Of a stretch of DNA of 5,643 nt, positions 1-5,643 are shown in pieces; the first letter of the stretch is position 1, and each line of letters begins with the position of its first letter. A program made the position numbers and the translations under genes. Origin of the DNA: Kiritimatiellia bacterium (GTDB lineage: Bacteria > Verrucomicrobiota > Kiritimatiellia > RFP12 > UBA1067). Under the pieces are notes generated by a model that saw nothing but the letters and a program-made list of their open reading frames with translations, was not told the DNA's origin and ran no database searches. Location: positions 1 to 5,643 of the forward strand of contig JAFXEA010000491.1 in assembly GCA_017521065.1 (NCBI GenBank), written 5' to 3'.

Positions 1-2642
1 CGCATACTACGCCCATTTACCGTTACCTTAGCCCAGGCCTCCACTCTACCAAGATCAAGGGTAAGAAGATCTGGAATCTCTTCAAGATTGAATCGTCCGT
101 CGAAGGATTTCTCTCCATCTATTTCCCACCGACACAACTCAGTCCTGGTCATCTCCCTGTGTGCGCAGGTTCTTTCTTCGTTGAATGTTACGATAAGCGA
201 CTCATTCTCCGCAAGCTTCCAACAAAAATCCTCTGGAGCATTCTCATATTTTCCTGTAACAGGATCAAAAACCATAACAGCCCCTTTTGCTCTAAATTCG
301 ATTTTCCCCGAATATCCATTTGTGCCGGCTGCAATAAAATAACAGTCTCGCTCGCCGTCTCTGCGGTGATACCAAAAAATCTCTCCATTCCCAGAAGTAC
401 AGCAATCTGGGGTCAAGCCGCTTACCGCATCGGATTCAGTACCTCCCCATACAACCTTCGCACCAGCCTCAACAAGCGAAGATATCCTTCTTCTACTTTC
501 AGGCAACAGATAAGTCTTTTCAGGAACCCAAAGCAACGAATAGCTCATTCCGTCGGGAAGCACAATGCGCCCATCCTTAACCGCCAACCTGTTCATGAGC
601 ACATCATGGTTCAAATAATCACATTTAAATTCGTTCCTGGCAAAAAACGAACTCTCGTCTGGATGGTGCCCAAGTCCGTCACCAAGATACCGCAAAACAT
701 CAACAACGGGCTTTCCGGACTCCAGATGTTTTGTGATTCGCGCAATATATTCCGTGAATTCAGGCATGAACCTCCACCACGTCTGCTCACGCAGAAAAGG
801 CGTACCTATCCGGTTTCCAAATGAGGATCCCGGTTTTTTCCCGCCTATGATCGGATTATGCGTATAGGTGTGGAATACAAGATATGTCACGCCGCGCGCA
901 AACGCACGGTTTGAATTAGCCTTAAGATCTCTAAAGGTTGTACGAAACTCCAACGGGACTTGGGTGAACGCCTCTGCCGCCACTCGTTTCTTACCATAAA
1001 GATGTGCGGCAGAGACACAAGGTCTTAAAGGCTTGAAATTCATACTTCCAACCCCGACATCCGCCGGCGGATGCCAAAATTCGCACATCGGAATATCCGC
1101 ATATTTCCAATACGCCAGAATATCACCGGCAAGCGCATCCCCAAACGCGGCTTCGAACTGAATCTCCATACCATGATCTCTTGCAAGTTCAGCCATCCGT
1201 CCATAGTAATTGCGCTCTACCAATCCGCCGATTGTCCTTCGCCAATCCAACAAAAACTTCCATGTCTTCTCCGGAGAGCCCACAACATATCCAAAAACTG
1301 CTGGCAGCCACGGCTCTAACCTGTAGCCATTTTCAGCATTGAATATTTCCTCCATCCCTTCGCGCCAATTCTGCCGATAGCATTCCCAGCTATCGATAAC
1401 GATTCCATCAATTCGACCTTTCAAAGGCCCGTTCAACAAACGTCCGACATAGGCATGAAAATTAATTTCCGCACCCCGTGGATCCAGCTTCGTGCATTCC
1501 CATCCTGTAGCCTCTTTAGGCGCAGGCCCATTTTCATGCAAGGCGTTTACATGACCGATACGCAATACAATCCAGTCACAATCACCCTCTCCATGCCATT
1601 CCGTCCCATCGAATTTTGTTATATTGCGTATACGCGACGAATCGATCCACGCTTCGGCAGACTGTCGCACTGCACCTCTATCCACCAGTCCCCGGACGGT
1701 CCATCCCGCCAATCCTTCCCAGTTATCCATCATTGCCCGCTCCATGAATTCGACATTGCGCAATTCAATCGGATCTTTGGATTTCATCGTCAGGCGCCAT
1801 TCGCAAGAAGATGCTTCATCGCATGCCAGCGTCTGCATTACATGCATACGTGATGGATGCACACGATTATCTTGCCAATTTCCCGACGGCATATCCTCTT
1901 CTGCAACACATCCCCACTCGCCAAATGGCATTTTTGCTTCAAATTTCACATGGCACTGCGGATCGTAGGTGCGGTCATGATTCAATGCGGATGTGGAATC
2001 TATCTTCAAGGTGCGAATTACGACAGGCCTCGCGAAACGGTATGTGCGCGAAGACTGATTAGTGGTAATAGAGACAGGATGCAGAGGTTCATCTCCGCCA
2101 ACCGGAGCTGGGAAAGCTATCATCGCCACATCACGATAATTACGTTCAGGAACATCATCTGCCATCCTTGACTTGGGCAGTTTTTTCAGATTTACCGATG
2201 TTCTGGCTGGAACGCGTGTTGCCGAATAAACAAGTTCCCTCATAGCATTTTGAGGAGTTATCCAAGGGCCACCGCTCATCGACCAACCAGGACAATTTTG
2301 CATTCGGAATGTCAAATTCCTTTTTCTGCATTCATCTGCAATAAACCCGAGCAGCTCGTCCCACTTTGGACTCAAACACTCTACCGGATTATTTACACCT
2401 GGCCAAAGTCCGCATTGCGAGGATCCGTGGAAAAGGTGAATCCCACGAATTCCCGCCGACTTTATCGCATCAAGATCGGCGACAAGGCCTTCTTTCGAGA
2501 CATTCCCTCCAATAAGATGGAACCATGTTTCAGGGCGGCAATTGTCATCAGCGTCTATTTCCCCTGCGTGTAGATTCCCACAAAACACACATACTGACAG
2601 AATTACAAAAAACCACCGTGCCGACATTTTCAACATTTGCAT
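1..2642 (-). CDS. GH106 family alpha-L-rhamnosidase, exported, 3' end cut by window edge
   Basis: Probable exported enzyme removing terminal alpha-L-rhamnose from a polysaccharide or glycoside (GH106 enzymes are known as inverting alpha-L-rhamnosidases). I read 880 uninterrupted codons with no stop before base 1. Residues 1-26 are a signal peptide (basic start, FFVILSVCVF core, likely cleavage after LHA). The catalytic barrel begins with GIRGIHLFHGSSQCGLWPG (64-82) and the family hallmark NCPGWSMSGGPWITPQNAM (116-134). A beta-sandwich-like insert follows at about 190-300. The second barrel half has IDGIVIDSWE (411-420), QFEAAFGD (495-502), EFWHPP (521-526), AAEAFT (555-560), HTYTHNP (591-597) and EQTWWRF (619-625). 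E420 and E557 are the best catalytic candidates by motif; I have not aligned them. The last visible part, LDLGRVEAWAKVTVNG (862-877), looks like the start of the C-terminal galactose-binding-like domain. Family members are usually about 1000 residues or more, so a C-terminal portion is missing only because of the window edge. It lies 67 bases after the GH50-like gene, same strand. Confidence 0.92.
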   Translation of the reverse strand, partial: MQMLKMSARWFFVILSVCVFCGNLHAGEIDADDNCRPETWFHLIGGNVSKEGLVADLDAIKSAGIRGIHLFHGSSQCGLWPGVNNPVECLSPKWDELLGFIADECRKRNLTFRMQNCPGWSMSGGPWITPQNAMRELVYSATRVPARTSVNLKKLPKSRMADDVPERNYRDVAMIAFPAPVGGDEPLHPVSITTNQSSRTYRFARPVVIRTLKIDSTSALNHDRTYDPQCHVKFEAKMPFGEWGCVAEEDMPSGNWQDNRVHPSRMHVMQTLACDEASSCEWRLTMKSKDPIELRNVEFMERAMMDNWEGLAGWTVRGLVDRGAVRQSAEAWIDSSRIRNITKFDGTEWHGEGDCDWIVLRIGHVNALHENGPAPKEATGWECTKLDPRGAEINFHAYVGRLLNGPLKGRIDGIVIDSWECYRQNWREGMEEIFNAENGYRLEPWLPAVFGYVVGSPEKTWKFLLDWRRTIGGLVERNYYGRMAELARDHGMEIQFEAAFGDALAGDILAYWKYADIPMCEFWHPPADVGVGSMNFKPLRPCVSAAHLYGKKRVAAEAFTQVPLEFRTTFRDLKANSNRAFARGVTYLVFHTYTHNPIIGGKKPGSSFGNRIGTPFLREQTWWRFMPEFTEYIARITKHLESGKPVVDVLRYLGDGLGHHPDESSFFARNEFKCDYLNHDVLMNRLAVKDGRIVLPDGMSYSLLWVPEKTYLLPESRRRISSLVEAGAKVVWGGTESDAVSGLTPDCCTSGNGEIFWYHRRDGERDCYFIAAGTNGYSGKIEFRAKGAVMVFDPVTGKYENAPEDFCWKLAENESLIVTFNEERTCAHREMTRTELCRWEIDGEKSFDGRFNLEEIPDLLTLDLGRVEAWAKVTVNGRSM

Positions 2643-2660
2643 TTATTAAATCGCCTCTTT
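2643..2660 (-). promoter_or_regulatory. Ribosome binding site and start context of the GH106 gene
   Basis: On the minus strand AAGAGG (2659-2654) lies 11 bases before the ATG at 2642. The codon directly before that ATG is an in-frame TAA (2645-2643), so 2642 is the earliest possible ATG. Two further in-frame ATGs follow at 2636 and 2627 (protein begins MQMLKMSARW). The spacing favours 2642, although it is slightly long; all three starts leave a usable signal peptide. The 67-base gap 2643-2709 has no clear promoter and no terminator-like hairpin, which fits read-through from the upstream gene. Confidence 0.55.
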
Positions 2661-2709
2661 CCCCGAACTATGAAAGCTCTTTGCCACATTGCAGCATAAT
2701 AACCTGTTC

Positions 2710-4662
2710 TTATTTTCGACGCGAAAACCCGTAAAAACGGCGAGAATACATTACGGAACCAACCTCGCGCGCCGCCTGCACAAGTTCCGGATATGGTGCG
2801 TCAGTTACAGATACGAATCCGATCTGAAAATTCTCGCCGTCAGCCCTTCCCGTTAACGCCTGATCCCGCCACTGAAACCAATGCGTACCGACAAAACGCG
2901 GATGGTCAAGACACCCCTCCACAAATGTTCGGTAGCACACGGCCCGTTCAGCCTGATCACGTGCCGCAACCAATCCGGTGTGGAACATACCTCTGTCGAG
3001 CGCGCCAAAATGAAATTCCCCGATGAGCATAGGCTTGTCGTCGGACTTTTCTGGAAGGTCGCGCACAGGCTGACGACTGTATACATTCACACTCACCACA
3101 TCACAATAGCGAGATGCGGCACGCAAAACCGCATCCGATCCCCATGCAATACGACAACCGAGGTACAGATGATTTGGCAACTCTTCTTTGAGAACATTAC
3201 GGACGGTGGAAAAGTACTTTTCGGACACTTCCTCCATACGCGGCTCGGAATTCCAGGAAAGCTCGTTATCCACAAAGACGCCGATACACCATGGATCATC
3301 CCTCATTTTCTTTGCGGCCTCCTGCACTCTACCTCTGAAAATACGCTCAAAATCCGGATTGAACGGATCTGGCAAAGCACCACCCCAACCCATAGAACCT
3401 TTCAGTCTAGGTGTTCCGTATGTTCCAAGACAAAGCGTATATGGTGTTTTCCGCATTCCGCAGACGGCAGGATCGCTCCAGTTTGCAATTGTATTCAGGC
3501 CCCAGGCACGAATGCGAACATGTGCACGCTCTGCACAGACTTCCCACCAGTTTGCTCCATATTTGCGCAACGCATTGGCACGAGGAAAATCATAGGTATC
3601 ATACGGAACATGAGACGGATTATTATAAAAGCCTCGCGCTGCTGGACGTGTCTGGCGCATATAGAACTTGCCGAACAGAGAATCATCTTTCTCAGGCAAC
3701 CAAGCAAAATACGATTCACGGAAACCTACACCCGTATCGGCCCCGACTCCTACACAATTGACACCATGAGAGAAGAAAAGCCGACCATCCGGATCGACAA
3801 GCCACCACTTTCCATCTATCTTCTCAGCACGGAAGAATCCTGTCGCGGTCAATTGCGGACCACCCATCCAGCCACCATACCTGTCAGCATCGACAATGGC
3901 ACCTGCCGAATGTTCCTCAAGCCACTTCTCCTCTTGACAGCGGGCCTTGTCAAGATCGGCATCGTCGTGAACCTTTCCTGGCCAATCATCATGCATGAAT
4001 TGGCCAAATTTGTCCACAAACGGGAAAAATGTTTCTGCTGAAAGTTTCTTTTGCTTGATAACCGATCCCGACACCGATATACGATGGACGCTGAACCCAC
4101 CTGGTTCGCCATTTTGCCCAAGAAAAATATGAAAAGACGTAAGACGCCGCAAGTCGAATGTCGTTCCGGATCCAACGGCATACGGATAACCGCACATTCC
4201 TTGGAGCGACACTGGCTTATTCAACGCCCAAGGCATATTGCGAAGGTAAACCTCAAGCTTGCCGACCGTGTGCGGAGGCACCTCGACGCTTCCGCCAGGT
4301 GTCCGCCCCTGCAGAGTGTGACCCTTTACGCTAAGCTGTACGCTTCGCGCCATAGACGTCGTATTGCTTAGGGTTATAGTCACCACTCCGTATTGAGACA
4401 GATCACATTCTCCTGAAAGAAAATCCATGCGTACGCCCGGCCAACTGTACTTGATACCGGTCGTAACACCCATCGAACCATCAGGAAGCATCGCAATAGC
4501 AGAATCCGGCTGTGCACACAACCGCGTCTTAGCAGATGGCCATAATACAACATCATCAGTTGCCCCTTCCATCATTACCGAAGCATGCGATATGGAAGAA
4601 ACGACGAAAAACGCCACACCCACAAACGCTGACAATCCACTCTTACCGATATGAAAGTTCAT
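2710..4662 (-). CDS. GH50-like glycoside hydrolase (beta-agarase / beta-galactoside hydrolase type), exported
   Basis: Complete 650-residue protein, likely a retaining hydrolase of beta-galactosidic linkages outside the cytoplasm. Residues 1-27 form a Sec signal peptide (MNFHIGKSG, then a hydrophobic core, cleavage after SHA). Residues about 30-205 are rich in beta-strand patterns and look like the CBM-like N-terminal domain of GH50 enzymes. The barrel begins near GFFRAEKIDGKWWLVDPDG (275-293), FFSHGVNCVG (296-305). The acid/base candidate is E467 in GVFVDNELSW (461-470) and the nucleophile candidate is E549 in LIGEFHFGALDRGMFH (546-561). The C-terminal signature is GTHWFQWRDQALTGR (592-606), then DGENFQIGFVSVTD (608-621) and PYPELV. 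Characterised GH50 agarases are, as I recall, about 100 residues longer. The family call rests on these motifs recognised from memory. True agarase activity is uncertain; a related beta-galactosidase activity on a non-agar glycan is equally possible. Start: ATG at 4662; two TTG codons precede it in frame, but the Shine-Dalgarno spacing fits the ATG. Confidence 0.85.
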   Translation of the reverse strand: MNFHIGKSGLSAFVGVAFFVVSSISHASVMMEGATDDVVLWPSAKTRLCAQPDSAIAMLPDGSMGVTTGIKYSWPGVRMDFLSGECDLSQYGVVTITLSNTTSMARSVQLSVKGHTLQGRTPGGSVEVPPHTVGKLEVYLRNMPWALNKPVSLQGMCGYPYAVGSGTTFDLRRLTSFHIFLGQNGEPGGFSVHRISVSGSVIKQKKLSAETFFPFVDKFGQFMHDDWPGKVHDDADLDKARCQEEKWLEEHSAGAIVDADRYGGWMGGPQLTATGFFRAEKIDGKWWLVDPDGRLFFSHGVNCVGVGADTGVGFRESYFAWLPEKDDSLFGKFYMRQTRPAARGFYNNPSHVPYDTYDFPRANALRKYGANWWEVCAERAHVRIRAWGLNTIANWSDPAVCGMRKTPYTLCLGTYGTPRLKGSMGWGGALPDPFNPDFERIFRGRVQEAAKKMRDDPWCIGVFVDNELSWNSEPRMEEVSEKYFSTVRNVLKEELPNHLYLGCRIAWGSDAVLRAASRYCDVVSVNVYSRQPVRDLPEKSDDKPMLIGEFHFGALDRGMFHTGLVAARDQAERAVCYRTFVEGCLDHPRFVGTHWFQWRDQALTGRADGENFQIGFVSVTDAPYPELVQAAREVGSVMYSRRFYGFSRRK

Positions 4663-4674
4663 CAACAACTCCTC
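4663..4674 (-). promoter_or_regulatory. Ribosome binding site deciding the GH50-like start
   Basis: On the minus strand GAGGAG (4674-4669) is followed by six bases (TTGTTG) and then ATG at 4662. This is a strong Shine-Dalgarno at normal spacing for the ATG. The in-frame TTG codons at 4668 and 4665 would abut or nearly abut the site and are unlikely starts, so the protein is 650 rather than 652 residues. The whole gap to the preceding gene (4663-4704) is 42 bases, with no promoter or terminator that I can support, which indicates co-transcription. Confidence 0.75.
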
Positions 4675-4693
4675 GCACCAATAATTTAAGATG

Positions 4694-4795
4694 CTAGCGC
4701 ATTATCAATCTAAAACCAATCTTTCCCCCAACTCGCAATTTACCTTCCCAATCAATGACATCTGGCAGACGCATACTGCGATAGAAACCGTTTGC
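4694..4795 (-). pseudogene. Probable true C-terminus of the beta-strand protein, displaced by a one-base frameshift
   Basis: In the annotated frame the protein ends after GESL with about 29 residues of odd composition, including CVCQMS, and stops at TGA 4707-4705. The frame one base back, from GCA at 4795, reads ANGFYRSMRLPDVIDWEG followed by KLRVGGKIGFRLIMR and stops at TAG 4696-4694. Joined to FLLAGESL this gives an aliphatic, G-x-Y/F, LPDVI, G-x-L-x-V-G pattern that resembles the usual ending of such proteins (an 'AG...L..G.Y....LP..I.G.G.L.V' type). One missing base near 4796-4800 would explain it, either a real mutation or a sequencing or assembly error. The resemblance is from memory, not from an alignment. 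Confidence 0.5.
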
Positions 4796-5643
4796 AGGCT
4801 TTCGCCGGCCAGCAAGAAAGAATTGCATGACACCGTCACATCCTGCGCAATCGCAAGTTTTGATCCGCTCTCCATGCTGATGGAATCGAAGAGTGCATCC
4901 TCATTGAATATCACCGTTCCATTGGTGACCGTCAATCTGTTACCAGCCTCGCTTTCATCCATAGAAAGGACAACCCCTTTGCCGTTTCCAACCTGTATAC
5001 AAATATTTCCGTTCACATCCTTCAATTCACTTCGGGCATGCCACCATTCCGGAGAATTCCAATCTGGCACATAGTATGTAACTGTATGCCCAGGGGCGGA
5101 AATGCCACCTAGGAAAAGTGGAGAATCCCACAAGTTCTCTATCTTGAAATCGCAATCGGCAGAAACCGCCCCCATGAATATGGTTGAGCCTTGGTTACGA
5201 ATTGCCGCGACACTGCCATCATGCTCTCTTACAATAATTGGCTGCGTATTGGTGGCCAAATAAGAATGAATGGCTAATTGCCCCTTCTTGGTTATGACTA
5301 TATCACCGGTTCCAAGAGCATCTGTCATATAGCTAAATCCTGTTCCCGTCATCGTTTCGACAAGAACGCCGCTCTCAATCTTGATGCCGCCCGTCAAACC
5401 ATACTTTGCGCCGCTGGTAAATGTTCCATCACCTCTCTTTACGAGCTGGCCAGATCCGGTGAAGCGTACAGCACCGCCCACATCACCAATGCATTCCAGC
5501 GTAATGCCATCCGTGCCGATATCGACATTCTCAGAAGACAATGTAACGGCTGTCGGGAAAATAACCGTATCACCAGTTTCAGGCAGGGCGACATCCCAGT
5601 TATTAGCATCCGACCAAGCCCCTGATGCTCCACCGATCCACAA
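4705..5643 (-). CDS. Beta-strand-repeat surface/secreted protein, C-terminal part, 5' end cut by window edge
   Basis: 312 codons are visible, entering from the right edge; the first codon, TTG, is simply the edge and not a supported start. The visible part begins WIGGASGAWSDANNWD and continues PETGDTVIFP, a module common at the start of passenger-like or autotransporter-associated beta-strand proteins of PVC bacteria, where W-x-G-G...W-S-D-x-x-N-W precedes a right-handed beta-helix. The rest alternates short strands and turns rich in G, T, S, V and I (for example GSGQLVKRGDGTFTSGAKYGL at 63-82 and GGIKIESGVLVETMTG at 85-100), then KLAIAQDVTVSCNSFLLAGESL (262-283). No catalytic motif, membrane segment or transport domain is seen. 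The final residues, after about 283, contain three cysteines and no repeat character, unlike the rest; see the frameshift entry. The role is unknown: a surface-exposed adhesin or glycan-binding protein would suit its place 42 bases upstream of two exported glycoside hydrolases, but that is inference. Confidence 0.75.
   Translation of the reverse strand: MWIGGASGAWSDANNWDVALPETGDTVIFPTAVTLSSENVDIGTDGITLECIGDVGGAVRFTGSGQLVKRGDGTFTSGAKYGLTGGIKIESGVLVETMTGTGFSYMTDALGTGDIVITKKGQLAIHSYLATNTQPIIVREHDGSVAAIRNQGSTIFMGAVSADCDFKIENLWDSPLFLGGISAPGHTVTYYVPDWNSPEWWHARSELKDVNGNICIQVGNGKGVVLSMDESEAGNRLTVTNGTVIFNEDALFDSISMESGSKLAIAQDVTVSCNSFLLAGESLQTVSIAVCVCQMSLIGKVNCELGERLVLD

Noticed and set aside
11..21. 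Lipoprotein signal in the rhamnosidase (window coordinates here stand for residues 11-21 of its N-terminus)
   Set aside because: Cysteines occur in the hydrophobic core, but the preceding residues (LSVC and CVFC) do not fit a lipobox; cleavage after LHA by signal peptidase I is more likely.
159..824. 221-codon open frame on the plus strand
   Set aside because: It is antisense to the intact GH106 frame, which carries family motifs throughout; its translation shows no domain or signal.
2643..2709. Possible internal promoter or terminator between the two hydrolase genes
   Set aside because: TATTAT occurs near the upstream end on the minus strand, but no matching -35 box is seen, and no GC-rich stem with T-run is present.
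2881..4041. 386-codon open frame on the plus strand
   Set aside because: It lies wholly antisense to the conserved GH50-like catalytic domain, has a low-complexity, Cys/His/Arg-rich translation without recognisable domains, and is best explained as a codon-bias shadow.
4663..4668. TTG codons as start of the GH50-like protein
   Set aside because: The GAGGAG site is spaced six bases from the ATG at 4662 but abuts the first TTG; the ATG is the better start.
4690..4703. Imperfect palindrome ATGCTAGCGCAT as a terminator or operator
   Set aside because: The stem is only four base pairs with a four-base loop and no T-run follows, so it would not be stable as a terminator and there is no second copy to suggest an operator.

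Overview
The window looks like a chromosomal piece of a carbohydrate-degrading bacterium with close to even base composition. All supportable genes lie on the minus strand, so the order of transcription runs from the right edge of the window to the left. The mix of large exported glycoside hydrolases with a secreted beta-strand repeat protein that begins WIGGASGAWSDANNWD is typical of the PVC group (Verrucomicrobiota, Kiritimatiellota, Lentisphaerota). This assignment is inferred from protein style only; there is no rRNA or marker gene to confirm it.

Layout in transcription order. (1) 5643-4705 is the C-terminal 312 codons of a Gly/Thr/Ser-rich, beta-strand-repeat surface-type protein whose start lies beyond the right edge. 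Its last about 30 residues look frameshifted: the -1 frame over 4795-4694 encodes a more plausible C-terminus. (2) After 42 bases, 4662-2710 encodes a complete 650-residue exported glycoside hydrolase resembling family GH50 (beta-agarase or related beta-galactoside hydrolase), with both expected catalytic glutamates. (3) After 67 bases, 2642-1 encodes at least 880 residues of an exported GH106 alpha-L-rhamnosidase. It is open to the left edge with no stop in the window and is the largest gene here.

The three genes are codirectional with short gaps, and I see no hairpin followed by a T-run between them, so they probably form one operon or part of a polysaccharide-degradation locus. Both enzymes carry ordinary Sec-type signal peptides without a convincing lipobox, so they should act outside the cytoplasm. 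Together, a putative beta-galactan or galactoside endo/exo-hydrolase and an alpha-L-rhamnosidase would suit a glycan containing both galactose and rhamnose, such as rhamnogalacturonan with galactan side chains or an algal or bacterial exopolysaccharide. The substrate is inference. No transporter, regulator, sulfatase, RNA gene, mobile element or CRISPR array is visible in the window.
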